From Williamsia sp. (GTDB taxonomy: Bacteria > Bacteroidota > Bacteroidia > Chitinophagales > Chitinophagaceae), in NCBI GenBank assembly GCA_015069695.1, contig JADCRZ010000007.1, positions 173,509 to 237,508 of the forward strand: a stretch of DNA of 64,000 bases. The letters are read 5' to 3'. The position numbers were made by a program, and so were the translations under genes. The notes under the pieces are model-generated. The model saw only the letters and a program-made list of their open reading frames with translations, ran no database searches and was not told the DNA's origin. Below, in pieces: positions 38,277 to 47,213 of this stretch; within the stretch, counting starts at the first letter, position 1; each line of letters starts with the position of its first letter.

Positions 38277-38469
38277 TTTTCCCGCCCGTTTCTCCCGCAC
38301 CATCCCGACTTCCACCCCTATTGAAAGCAGGTTGATCTCTCCGTACCTGTGAACTGCCGAGCCCTGTTTTTTGCCAGTAAACAAATTGGCGATCGACAGC
38401 GGTTGCATTTTTTGGATTTCAACTATATCTTGGCAAGATTTTTAAACCCACTTATCATACCCAACCGTT

Positions 38470-40479
38470 ATGACATGGAAGTTTGCAGTAGCCGTATGTG
38501 CCGTATGTTGCATTTTTTGTTCTGGCTCCGCCCAGGACAAATTGCCGATCAAATTCGGCAAGGTATCGGCTGAGGACTTTGACCTTTCCAAAAACAAATT
38601 TGACTCGAGCGCCGACGCTGTCGTAATTGCTGATGTAGGCAACTCTTCTTTTGTAGGGAACAACAAAGGCTGGTTCTCCCTGGTGTTCAAAAAACAAACC
38701 CGGATCAAAATCCTCAACAAGAATGGGTTTGATGTAGCCACTGAAGATATCGTATTGTACTCCAAGGGTGGTGAGGAAGAAAAGCTGGACAACCTGAAAG
38801 CCACGACCTACAACCTGGAAGGCGGAAAGGTGGTAGAAACCAAGCTCGATGCAAGTTCTATCTTCAAAGAAAAAATCTCTGCGAACCTGGTGCGCAGGAA
38901 GTTTACGCTTCCTGCTGTGAAGGAAGGTTCCATCATAGAATACACCTACACCATCACTTCCGACTTTTTGTTCAACCTGCAACCCTGGCAGTTCCAGGGC
39001 GGGTATCCCCGGCTGTGGAGCGAATACGAAGTGCAGTTGCCTGACTTCTTCAACTACGTGTTTCTTTCACAGGGATATCATCCTTACAGCATCAACACCC
39101 AATCCAACGAGTTCAAAACCTTTGCTGTAACAGAGCCCAACAGTACAGGCCAGGACCGCCGCATTTCCGTGAGCGGCAATGTTCTCGACAAACGCTGGGT
39201 AATGAAAGATGTTCCAGCCCTCAAACAGGAGAACTTTACCTCTACCCTGAGCAACCACGTGGCAAAGATCGAATTCCAGCTTTCTCAATACCGCTTTCCC
39301 AACCAGCCTGTACAAGACATCATGGGAAACTGGTTCAAAGTGAGTGAAAGACTCATGAACGACGAAACCTTTGGTGCCGCGCTTGCTAAAAACAACAACT
39401 GGCTGGATGATGAGCTGAAGACAATTGACGCAACGGCCAAAACAGACCTTGAAAAAGCAAAGAAGATCTACGAATACGTACGGGATCATTTTACCTGCAC
39501 GGATCACGCAGACAAATACCTGAACAATCCGCTCAGAACTGTATTCAAAAATAAAAATGGCAGCGTGGCAGACATCAACCTGCTGCTGATTGCCATGCTA
39601 CGCCATGAAAACATTTATGTGAATCCGGTTTTGCTCAGCACGCGCAACCATGGGTTTGCCCATGAACTCTATCCACTGATGGACCGGTTCAACTATGTGA
39701 TCGCGGAAATGGTTCTTAATGACAAACCCTATTACCTCGATGCCAGCTGGCCGGAGCTTGGGTTTGGCAAGCTGTCGCCCGAATGCTACAACGGTGTGGC
39801 CCGCGTGATCAACAGCGAGCCCAAGGCCGTTTATTTTATTGCTGATTCGCTGGAAGAAAGAAAAGTTACATCCGTATTTACGATCAACAACGAAAAAGGC
39901 GAAATGGAAGGGAATTTCCAGTCTATGCTTGGCTACACCGAATCCATGGCTATGCGCAAGTCTATCCGTGCCGGAGAGAAAGACGATGTCGTAAAAAAAA
40001 TAAAATCTGCCTATGGGTCCGACTACCATATCCAGAGCATAGAGATGGACTCGCTCAAGAGCATGGAAGATCCGATCACCCTTCATTATGGTTTTGTGAT
40101 GGATAAACCATCAGAGGACATTATTTATTTCAATCCTCTTCTGGCAGAAGGATACAAAGAAAATATCCTGAAAGCAGCTGAACGGTTTTATCCGGTTGAG
40201 ATGCCTTTTACCATGAACGAAACCTACATTCTGAACATGGAAATACCCGCGGGTTACACCATTGATGAAATGCCCAAATCAACCAAAGTTTCTTTCAATG
40301 AGAACGAAGGTATGTTTGAATACATCATTGCCAAAACCGACACCCATATCCAGCTGCGTTCCAGAGTGGTGCTCAAAAAAGCCACGTTTATGCCGGATGA
40401 GTACAATCCCCTGCGCGACTTCTTTGCCTATATTGTAAAAAAACACAGCGAACAGATTGTCTTTAAAAAGAAAAAATAA
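38470..40479 (+). CDS. DUF3857 protein with transglutaminase-like fold, catalytic Cys absent
   Basis: A 669-residue exported protein with a signal peptide (about 1-22, CCIFCSGSAQ). An N-terminal DUF3857 beta-sandwich (about 30-280) is followed by a transglutaminase-like domain (about 320-440) and a C-terminal DUF3858-like domain. Where active enzymes have a Cys-Lys/Ala-Asp motif, this protein reads KNGSVADINLLL, so the nucleophile is missing; the conserved NHGFAHELYPLMDRFNYVI and YYLDASWPE segments remain. This Cys-less form is common among Bacteroidota, so it may bind rather than cut or link peptides. The next gene is a related copy that keeps Cys. Confidence 0.87.
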   Translation: MTWKFAVAVCAVCCIFCSGSAQDKLPIKFGKVSAEDFDLSKNKFDSSADAVVIADVGNSSFVGNNKGWFSLVFKKQTRIKILNKNGFDVATEDIVLYSKGGEEEKLDNLKATTYNLEGGKVVETKLDASSIFKEKISANLVRRKFTLPAVKEGSIIEYTYTITSDFLFNLQPWQFQGGYPRLWSEYEVQLPDFFNYVFLSQGYHPYSINTQSNEFKTFAVTEPNSTGQDRRISVSGNVLDKRWVMKDVPALKQENFTSTLSNHVAKIEFQLSQYRFPNQPVQDIMGNWFKVSERLMNDETFGAALAKNNNWLDDELKTIDATAKTDLEKAKKIYEYVRDHFTCTDHADKYLNNPLRTVFKNKNGSVADINLLLIAMLRHENIYVNPVLLSTRNHGFAHELYPLMDRFNYVIAEMVLNDKPYYLDASWPELGFGKLSPECYNGVARVINSEPKAVYFIADSLEERKVTSVFTINNEKGEMEGNFQSMLGYTESMAMRKSIRAGEKDDVVKKIKSAYGSDYHIQSIEMDSLKSMEDPITLHYGFVMDKPSEDIIYFNPLLAEGYKENILKAAERFYPVEMPFTMNETYILNMEIPAGYTIDEMPKSTKVSFNENEGMFEYIIAKTDTHIQLRSRVVLKKATFMPDEYNPLRDFFAYIVKKHSEQIVFKKKK

Positions 40480-40486
40480 ACCTGCC

Positions 40487-42388
40487 GTGAAAAAGACCCT
40501 GTATTTCTCTCTTTTTTTTCTTGCCTCCCTGCCTGCCCTGGCCGGCGACGGAGATTATGCAGCCAGCAAAATCCCCGCTGCGCTGCTGAAGAACGCCCAT
40601 GTTGTTATCCGCAACAACGAGCGCCTGGTTCAGCTTAAAAGCCTGGACAAAATGGTGATCAGGGAAAAGATGGTGATGACGGTGCTGGATGAAAAAGGTG
40701 ACCGGTTTGCGTACATGGCTGAAGCATATGACAAGTTCACCAGCATAGAATCGATGGATGGAACCCTCTATGATGCCGATGGAAAAAAACTCAAGAGTGT
40801 CAGGAAAAGCGAAATAAAGGATGAAAGCGGCACAGGCGACAACAACCTGGCTGATGACCACCGGTACAAGCACCACAGCTTTTATCACAAAATATATCCC
40901 TACACAGTAGAGTATGAAACAGAGATCATTGAACGGCAATCGATGTTCTATCCTACATGGGATCCTGTAGATGACGAGCACATCGCAGTAGAGCACAGCG
41001 TGATAGTAGTGGAGGTTCCGAAAGATTATGTGCTGCGTTATAAATGCTATAACTGCGTAGAACCCGTTATCAGCAATGGCGACAAAAAACAATACAAATG
41101 GGAGCTGGCCAACTTTTCAGCAGTGACCCTGGAATTTGCCTCACCGTCCTGGAAATACATTGTTCCCTATGTTCTCATCGCGCCTTCCCAGTTCCAGATC
41201 GACGATTATACAGGGAATATGACCGACTGGAACGAGTTCGGAAAATTTTCATCTGTGCTCAACCAGGGCCGGGATGTGCTGCCTGACGCGATCAAGCAAA
41301 AAGTGCATCAACTGACGGATGGACTTTCCACGAGAGAGCAAAAAGTGGATGCGCTCTACAGCTATCTTCAAAACAATACCCATTATATCAGCATTCAACT
41401 GGGCATCGGCGGATGGCGTCCGTTTGATGCAGCGTATGTATCCAGCAAAGCCTATGGCGATTGCAAGGCCTTGTCCAATTACATGGTGGCGCTCCTGAAA
41501 GAAGCCGGCATCACATCTTATTACACCTTGATAAAAGCAGGCGAGGTGCAGGACATCATCACCGAATTCCCTTCGCAGCAGTTCAACCATGTGATCACCT
41601 GTGTACCCAACGGCAAGGATACCATGTGGCTGGAATGTACCAGCCAGACAAAAGCCGCCGGCTACATGGGTGAATTTACAGGCAACCGCCATGCTCTCCT
41701 GATCACCGAGCAGGGCGGGCGGCTCGTTTCCACCCCTTCTTACAGTTACAAAGACAACATAAGGCAGCGCACAATCAAGGCTTCGATCAATGAAGAAGGC
41801 CACCTCACGGCACAAGTTCGCACAAACTACAAAGCTGTTGCAGGAGAACACATTTATGGCATGATCCACCAGCTCTCGAACGACAAGATCAAAGAGTACC
41901 TCAAAGAAAAGATCGACCTGCCGAATTTTGAGATCACGCAATTTTCCTACAAGGAAAACCGCTCGCAGCTTCCTTCTGTTGATGAATCCATCGACTTACT
42001 GGCAAACCATTACGCCTCTATCAGCGGCAAACGGATCTTTGTCGTTCCCAATCTGCTCAGTAAAATGAACACAAGGCTGGATGCTACAGAGGAAAGAAAG
42101 TATGATATTGAACTTGGCAGCGAAAACACCATCGTTGACTCTGTAGAGATCACCGTGCCGGCTGGTTACCGCCTGGAAGCGCTGAGTCCCGACACCAAGC
42201 TGGAAGCAAAATTCGGCAAATACAGCTCATTCCTTCAGCTGGATGGCAACAAGCTGCGGTACTACCGCCGCCTTGAACAATACAAGGGTCATTATGCGGC
42301 AAAAGAATACAGTGACCTGGCAAAATTCTACGACCAGGTCTACAAAGCCGACAGGAGCCGCGTAGTGCTGGTGAAGAATGAGCAGTAA
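40487..42388 (+). CDS. DUF3857/transglutaminase-like exported protein with catalytic Cys
   Basis: About 633 residues from the GTG at 40487, 7 bp after the previous stop and followed by a good signal peptide (KKTLYFSLFFLASLPALAG). An ATG at 40457 is in frame but overlaps the upstream gene. It has an N-terminal DUF3857 domain (about 40-270) and then a transglutaminase-like domain with AYGDCKALSNYMVALLKEAGI (the Cys), FNHVI (the His) and MWLECTS in the third position. The tail is DUF3858-like. Papain-like hydrolysis or amide transfer is plausible; the substrate is unknown. It forms an operon with the Cys-less paralogue. Confidence 0.87.
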   Translation: MKKTLYFSLFFLASLPALAGDGDYAASKIPAALLKNAHVVIRNNERLVQLKSLDKMVIREKMVMTVLDEKGDRFAYMAEAYDKFTSIESMDGTLYDADGKKLKSVRKSEIKDESGTGDNNLADDHRYKHHSFYHKIYPYTVEYETEIIERQSMFYPTWDPVDDEHIAVEHSVIVVEVPKDYVLRYKCYNCVEPVISNGDKKQYKWELANFSAVTLEFASPSWKYIVPYVLIAPSQFQIDDYTGNMTDWNEFGKFSSVLNQGRDVLPDAIKQKVHQLTDGLSTREQKVDALYSYLQNNTHYISIQLGIGGWRPFDAAYVSSKAYGDCKALSNYMVALLKEAGITSYYTLIKAGEVQDIITEFPSQQFNHVITCVPNGKDTMWLECTSQTKAAGYMGEFTGNRHALLITEQGGRLVSTPSYSYKDNIRQRTIKASINEEGHLTAQVRTNYKAVAGEHIYGMIHQLSNDKIKEYLKEKIDLPNFEITQFSYKENRSQLPSVDESIDLLANHYASISGKRIFVVPNLLSKMNTRLDATEERKYDIELGSENTIVDSVEITVPAGYRLEALSPDTKLEAKFGKYSSFLQLDGNKLRYYRRLEQYKGHYAAKEYSDLAKFYDQVYKADRSRVVLVKNEQ

Positions 42389-42432
42389 TGCTTAATTTGC
42401 AGCATCTGCTTTATCTTCATCAAACAACAGCA

Positions 42433-43041
42433 ATGCTCAAAATCGGGTTAACAGGCGGCATCGGCTCCGGCAAAAGCCTGGTGGCCAAACTGTTTGAAAA
42501 ACTGGGTGTCCCGGTGTACTATGCCGATTTGGAAGCCAAGCGCCTGATGAACGGGGATCAGGAGATCAGGCAACAGATCACCGCTGTATTTGGCAGGGAA
42601 GCCTATGTGGATAACCAGCTCAACCGGAAATACATTGCTTCGGTTGTTTTTGACAACAAGGAAAAGCTGGCAAGGCTCAACGCGATCGTTCACCCGGCCA
42701 CCATTCGCGACAGCGAAACCTGGATGCAGGCACAGCACACCCCCTATGCCATCAAGGAAGCAGCCCTTATTTTTGAAAGCCATGTAGACCAGTACCTGGA
42801 TTATGTGATCGGCGTTTCAGCTCCGGAAGGCATGCGCACCCGGCGCATCATGGCGCGCGACCTGATCAATGAAGATGCGGTAGAAAGCCGGATGCGGAAC
42901 CAGCTGGATGAAACAGAAAAAATGCGGCGCTGTCATTTTGTGCTCCTCAACGATGAATCGCAGCTGCTGATGCCCCAGGTGCTGGACCTGCACAAAAATC
43001 TCCTGCAAATTTCAGCGGAAAGAAAGGCCGTGGTTGAATAG
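42433..43041 (+). CDS. coaE: Dephospho-CoA kinase
   Basis: About 202 residues from the ATG at 42433, where the P-loop start is conserved (MLKIGLTGGIGSGKS). An ATG at 42388 overlaps the upstream stop and is less likely. The enzyme phosphorylates the 3' hydroxyl of dephospho-CoA, the last step of coenzyme A synthesis. Other family motifs are VPVYYADLEAKRLM, NRKYIASVVFDN and LNAIVHPAT. It follows the DUF3857 genes by 44 bp and may be co-transcribed with them. Confidence 0.95.
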   Translation: MLKIGLTGGIGSGKSLVAKLFEKLGVPVYYADLEAKRLMNGDQEIRQQITAVFGREAYVDNQLNRKYIASVVFDNKEKLARLNAIVHPATIRDSETWMQAQHTPYAIKEAALIFESHVDQYLDYVIGVSAPEGMRTRRIMARDLINEDAVESRMRNQLDETEKMRRCHFVLLNDESQLLMPQVLDLHKNLLQISAERKAVVE

Positions 43042-43118
43042 AATCTTACCTTTCGGAAGTAAAACCGATTGCGGCCGGTCTGATAACCAGCCGCTTGTTT
43101 AAACAACCACCCATCTTT

Positions 43119-44171
43119 ATGCAACCTATTAAAACTGCCCTGTGCTCGTTCGGCATGTCGGGCTGGGTATTTCATGCACCCTTTGTCGCAGCCCATCCCG
43201 GTTTTGAACTTCAAGGTGTATATGAACGCTCGCAGAAAAGAGCCCAGGCTAAATACCCGGATGTGCAAAGCTATGGCACCCTGGAAGAACTGCTTGCCGC
43301 CGACAACGAGCTGATTGTTGTAAATACCCCCAACGACACCCATTATGAGTATGCTAAAAAGGCCCTGCAGGCCGGTAAACACGTCATTGTAGAAAAGCCT
43401 TTTACCACAACCGTTGAAGAAGCAAAAGAGCTGATCCAGCTGGCCAAACAGCAAAACAAACTCCTCTCTGTATATCACAACCGCCGCTACGACAGTGATT
43501 TCAGAACGGTTGCAAAGATCCTGCACGATGGTTGGCTTGGTGACATTGTAGAAGCAGAAATCCATTACGACCGTTTCAAAGAAGAGCTGAGTCCAAAATT
43601 GCACAAAGAAGTTCCGGGTCCTTCCACCGGCTCCCTGCTCGACCTGGGTTCGCACCTCACCGACCAGGCCTTGCAGTTATTTGGTAAACCCGACGCAGTA
43701 TTTGCCGACATCCGCATCGTACGGCCTGTATCCAAAGTAGATGATTATTTTGAAGTACTGCTGTACTATCCCCAACTGCGGGTAAGGCTGAGAGGTAGTT
43801 ACCAGGTGCGTGAACCCCTGGCAGCTTTTGTTGTTCACGGATCAAAAGGCAGCTTTTTAAAAAGCCGGGCTGATGTTCAGGAAGCAGCCCTGCAAGCCAA
43901 TCTCCCGCCCGATTCAGAGGGATGGGGCATTGAACCGGCAGAAGAGCAGGGTTTGCTGCATACTGAACGGGAAGGCATTGTGATCCGTGAAAAAGTTCCT
44001 ACCGAAACCGGGAATTACATGGAATACTACAATGGTATTTATGAAGCCATCCGCAACCACCAATCGCCGCCAGTGGCTGCACAGGATGGGTTATACGTAG
44101 TACAGATCCTGCAGGCCGCACACCAGAGCAGCAGGGAGCAGAAACTGGTGAAGTTTGACTGGGCAGAATAA
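43119..44171 (+). CDS. Gfo/Idh/MocA-family oxidoreductase (cytosolic)
   Basis: About 350 residues from the ATG at 43119 (MQPIKTALCSFGMSG, a Rossmann start). An NAD(P)-binding domain (about 1-120) includes VVNTPNDTHYEYAKKALQAGKHVIVEKPFTTT with the conserved EKP. A C-terminal alpha/beta domain has GSLLDLGSHLTDQALQLFG, the segment that usually carries the catalytic His. The substrate is probably a sugar or inositol derivative but cannot be specified. No signal peptide, in contrast to the exported relative at 45081. Confidence 0.92.
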   Translation: MQPIKTALCSFGMSGWVFHAPFVAAHPGFELQGVYERSQKRAQAKYPDVQSYGTLEELLAADNELIVVNTPNDTHYEYAKKALQAGKHVIVEKPFTTTVEEAKELIQLAKQQNKLLSVYHNRRYDSDFRTVAKILHDGWLGDIVEAEIHYDRFKEELSPKLHKEVPGPSTGSLLDLGSHLTDQALQLFGKPDAVFADIRIVRPVSKVDDYFEVLLYYPQLRVRLRGSYQVREPLAAFVVHGSKGSFLKSRADVQEAALQANLPPDSEGWGIEPAEEQGLLHTEREGIVIREKVPTETGNYMEYYNGIYEAIRNHQSPPVAAQDGLYVVQILQAAHQSSREQKLVKFDWAE

Positions 44172-44235
44172 GGGTTTATTCCTGCATCGTAAATACTGGT
44201 ATAGTTTTTACATGTCTTTTATAAAATTCCCTTTT

Positions 44236-44427
44236 ATGAAAAATTCGTCCACACCCCAGAACAATAACAGACAGACGCCTGCTGCCGGCGCATCACCCAA
44301 AAGACCGGAAATCCGCGACAATTTAGACAGCCGCGAAGGAGAAGAACAGGAAGACAAAGGTGATGATGTGACCCACAACGAAAAAGAAACAAAAAAAGAC
44401 AAGCTGAAGAAGAAAAAAGAAGAATAA
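44236..44427 (+). CDS. Small, highly charged protein of unknown function
   Basis: About 63 residues from the ATG at 44236, or up to 90 if starts at 44155 or 44212 are used. It is almost entirely polar: Asn/Gln-rich start, then an Asp/Glu-rich stretch (REGEEQEDKGDD) and a Lys-rich end. It looks disordered. It sits between an oxidoreductase and a PNPOx-like gene in the same direction. It may be real, but nothing in it points to a function. Confidence 0.45.
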   Translation: MKNSSTPQNNNRQTPAAGASPKRPEIRDNLDSREGEEQEDKGDDVTHNEKETKKDKLKKKKEE

Positions 44428-44475
44428 CAAGTGCAGGTTATTCAAAACAATTTAGCCCATCCAAAAATCAATTGT

Positions 44476-45003
44476 ATGACAGATAAAAAAGACAACAACG
44501 ACAACGTACAGCATTTGTACGATAAAGAAGCAGTAGAAAAAATCAAAGACCTGGCAAAAAGTGCCAACATTTGCATGTTTACCACGCAGCTTACCCAATT
44601 GCCCCTCTCCAGCGTTCCGATGGCCACCCAGGAAGTGGATGATGAAGGCAACCTGTGGTTTTTAAGCGGCCGGACCAGTCATAAAAATGGGCACATCCAG
44701 GCTGACCCCCGGGTGCAGCTGTTTTTTACCAATACCAGCAGCTCCGAATTCTTATCTATCTATGGTACTGCAAAGATTACTGCTGACCGGGCAGAAATTG
44801 AGCAGTTGTGGACGCCCATCGCCAAAGCCTGGTTTACAGAAGGCAAAAATGACCCGGAGCTAACGGTCATCAAAGTAACACCCGAAGAATCATATTACTG
44901 GGATACCAAAAACAGCAAAGCTGTTTCTATGCTGAAGATTCTCGCAGCCACCGTTACCGGTAAAACCATGGACGATGGTGTAGAAGGAAAACTCAATGTA
45001 TAA
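44476..45003 (+). CDS. Pyridoxamine 5'-phosphate oxidase-like (general stress protein 26) protein
   Basis: About 175 residues from the ATG at 44476. It forms a split-barrel flavin-binding fold: ICMFTTQLTQLPLSSVPMATQEVDDEGNLWFLSGR, then HIQADPRVQLFFTN and FLSIYGTAKITADR, followed by WTPIAKAWFTEGKNDPEL and VTPEESYYWD. These features match the general stress protein 26 group rather than true PdxH. The physiological reaction is unknown; relatives bind FMN or FAD. It ends just before a good terminator. Confidence 0.88.
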   Translation: MTDKKDNNDNVQHLYDKEAVEKIKDLAKSANICMFTTQLTQLPLSSVPMATQEVDDEGNLWFLSGRTSHKNGHIQADPRVQLFFTNTSSSEFLSIYGTAKITADRAEIEQLWTPIAKAWFTEGKNDPELTVIKVTPEESYYWDTKNSKAVSMLKILAATVTGKTMDDGVEGKLNV

Positions 45004-45023
45004 CTAACAGGTACCGCTATACT

Positions 45024-45056
45024 AAAAAAGCCTTTTCAAACGAAGAGGCTTTTTAT
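45024..45056 (+). terminator. Intrinsic terminator after the PNPOx-like gene
   Basis: The A-rich arm aaaaaagccttttc pairs with gaagaggcttttt across a short loop, with one mismatch, and ends in a T-run (45048-45057). It lies 20 bp after the stop. Confidence 0.8.
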
Positions 45057-45080
45057 TTGCTACTAACCAAAAAATAATTT

Positions 45081-46418
45081 CTAATCCGGCTTTGGCGGGG
45101 TGCCCCGGAAGGCATCCAGCTTGGCAATCTTTTCCAGCTTGATGGGCTTGCCCTCCTGTGCCGACTGGTAAATAGCTTCCATAATTCTATGATCCTGCAA
45201 CCCTTCTTCTCCCGGCGTATAAGGATCCTTGTTACCCAGCACACACAATGACATATGATCGATCTCCTGGGTAAACTGGTTTTTTTGCCCGAATGAAGGA
45301 TTTTGTCTCCATTCTGATTTGTCCAGCGCCTGGGACAATTCCATCTTCAACCCTTCATAGGCAAACGCCGGATCCAGTCCGAACCATCCGCCCTTGTCGC
45401 CATGGCAACGATACCGCCTCGACTCGTGAACGCCATAGCTCGTGGAGGCATTCACCAGGGCTCCACTGGGAAAACGCATTTGAAACAAGACAGTTTCTTC
45501 TACTTCCCTGAACCGCTCGTCGCCGGGCGTGCTGTAGATGGTTGAGATCACGCTTTCCGGTTCTTCTCCCAGTAAAAACCTGGATGTATTGAGGCAATAA
45601 AGTCCGATGTCAGGAAGGGATCCGCCACCAGCAAGCGCTTTCTTGAGCCGCCATTGCGAAGGGTCCCCGGCGTTCTGCGTGTTCACTGCATCGATCAGCT
45701 TTACAGTTCCATATTGCTTGTTGCGCACCCATTCCATCGCCTTGCGGTTGTTGGGCTCGTACTGGATGCGGTAAGCGATCATTAATTTTTTACCGGCCTT
45801 TTTACACGCATCGATCATGCGCTGGGCTTCTTTGGAATTGTTGGCCATCGGCTTTTCGCACAGTACATGCTTGCCGGCCTGCGCAGCGCGAACCGTATAT
45901 TCTTCGTGCATCCCGTTGGGCAACACGATGTATACGGCATCGATCTCCGGATTGTTTTTTATCTGGTCATAATTCTGGTAATTGTAAATATTTTTCTCTG
46001 CAATGCCGTACTGACTGGCTACTTTCCTGGCTTTGTCCGGCATGCCACTTACCAGGGCCACCGGCTTGGAATATTTGCACTCGCCAAAAGCCGGCATGAT
46101 TTGATTTAGCGACAGGGCGCCCAATCCAACAATAGCGTAGCGTACACGCTTGTTGGGATCGAGCGGACTGGGAACGGGTTCTTCTTTTCTTTCAGTAGCG
46201 GCATCCCGTGGTTTAAGCTGGATGGGCGTTGTATCAGATCCGCCATTAACCGCTTTGGTTGGCCCGGTAGATGCTTCCTGTGCCTGCAGGGTCAGCGCAG
46301 CCATCTCCCCGATCACGGTTGCTCCAACGATCCCTTTACAGGCATTGCCCAAAAATTTTCTTCTGTTAAAAGCCGTATCTCCCAAAAGGGATTGTAAAAG
46401 CCGGTCTGATCTTTTCAT
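45081..46418 (-). CDS. Gfo/Idh/MocA-family oxidoreductase with Tat signal
   Basis: A 445-residue protein. A twin-arginine-type signal (NRRKFLGNACKGIVGATVIG, about residues 18-37) suggests export of the folded enzyme with bound cofactor, as in glucose-fructose oxidoreductase. A Rossmann domain starts at about 90 (VRYAIVGLGALSLNQIMPAF) and contains YIVLPNGMHEEYTVRAAQAGKHVLCEKPMANN. The C-terminal substrate domain has GGGSLPDIGLYCLNTSRFLLG. The sugar acted on is unknown. It is a single gene, divergent from DUF72 and 77 bp from the preceding terminator region. Confidence 0.93.
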   Translation of the reverse strand: MKRSDRLLQSLLGDTAFNRRKFLGNACKGIVGATVIGEMAALTLQAQEASTGPTKAVNGGSDTTPIQLKPRDAATERKEEPVPSPLDPNKRVRYAIVGLGALSLNQIMPAFGECKYSKPVALVSGMPDKARKVASQYGIAEKNIYNYQNYDQIKNNPEIDAVYIVLPNGMHEEYTVRAAQAGKHVLCEKPMANNSKEAQRMIDACKKAGKKLMIAYRIQYEPNNRKAMEWVRNKQYGTVKLIDAVNTQNAGDPSQWRLKKALAGGGSLPDIGLYCLNTSRFLLGEEPESVISTIYSTPGDERFREVEETVLFQMRFPSGALVNASTSYGVHESRRYRCHGDKGGWFGLDPAFAYEGLKMELSQALDKSEWRQNPSFGQKNQFTQEIDHMSLCVLGNKDPYTPGEEGLQDHRIMEAIYQSAQEGKPIKLEKIAKLDAFRGTPPKPD

Positions 46419-46477
46419 AGTGCATCTTTGATGATTAGAAGCATGTATAAAAGAATAATGCCACTCAAATAAATCCG

Positions 46478-47203
46478 ATGGAACAAGCGTGGATAGGGTG
46501 CTCCGGCTTTCAATACAAACACTGGAAAGAAGTTTTTTATCCGGCCGGTGTGCCGCAGCGCAAATGGTTTGAATTTTACTGCGAACATTTCAACACCGTC
46601 GAGTTGAATGTAACGTTCTATCGCACGCTGCGTTTGTCGGCTTTTGAAGGATGGTACCAGCGGAGCCCTGAATCCTTTCGCTTTGCTGTTAAAGCCCCCC
46701 GCCTGATTACGCATTACAAACAATTCTCCGGTACCGAAAGCCTGGTTGCCGATTTTTATGCCCTGATAAGGGAAGGATTGAAAGACAAGCTGGGTCCGGT
46801 CTTATTCCAACTTCCTCCCCGGCAGGCTTACCGGCAGGAACACCTGGATAAGATCTGCAACAACCTTGATCCTGCTTTTAAAAATGTGGTGGAGTTCAGA
46901 AATGCCAGCTGGTGGAACGGCGGGGTGTATCAACAGCTGGCCAGCCGGGGCATCAGCTTCTGCAGCATCAGCCATCCGGCGCTTCCGGACGAATGTGTGA
47001 TCAATACAAAACTTGTGTATTACCGGCTCCATGGTACGCCCCATCTTTACCGTTCCCTGTATGACGGGGCCAAGCTCAGGCAGATAGCTGAACAAATAAG
47101 TGCAGCACCCCATGTTGAAGAAGCATATATCTATTTCAACAACGACATCGATGCTTCGGCCCTACAGAATGCACGGGAGATGCAGGGTTTTCTTCCAGCC
47201 TGA
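46478..47203 (+). CDS. DUF72 domain protein
   Basis: A 241-residue TIM-barrel-like protein of the widespread DUF72 family. Family motifs are WIGCSGFQYKHWKEVFYP at the start, FNTVELNVTFYRTLR, FRFAVKAPRLITH, LGPVLFQLPPR, VVEFRNASWW and YYRLHGTPHLY. No enzymatic activity is firmly established for the family as far as I know. It is divergent from the Tat-exported oxidoreductase, and its stop lies only 10 bp from the end of the convergent MBL gene. Confidence 0.93.
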   Translation: MEQAWIGCSGFQYKHWKEVFYPAGVPQRKWFEFYCEHFNTVELNVTFYRTLRLSAFEGWYQRSPESFRFAVKAPRLITHYKQFSGTESLVADFYALIREGLKDKLGPVLFQLPPRQAYRQEHLDKICNNLDPAFKNVVEFRNASWWNGGVYQQLASRGISFCSISHPALPDECVINTKLVYYRLHGTPHLYRSLYDGAKLRQIAEQISAAPHVEEAYIYFNNDIDASALQNAREMQGFLPA

Positions 47204-47213
47204 TAGAGCGGGT

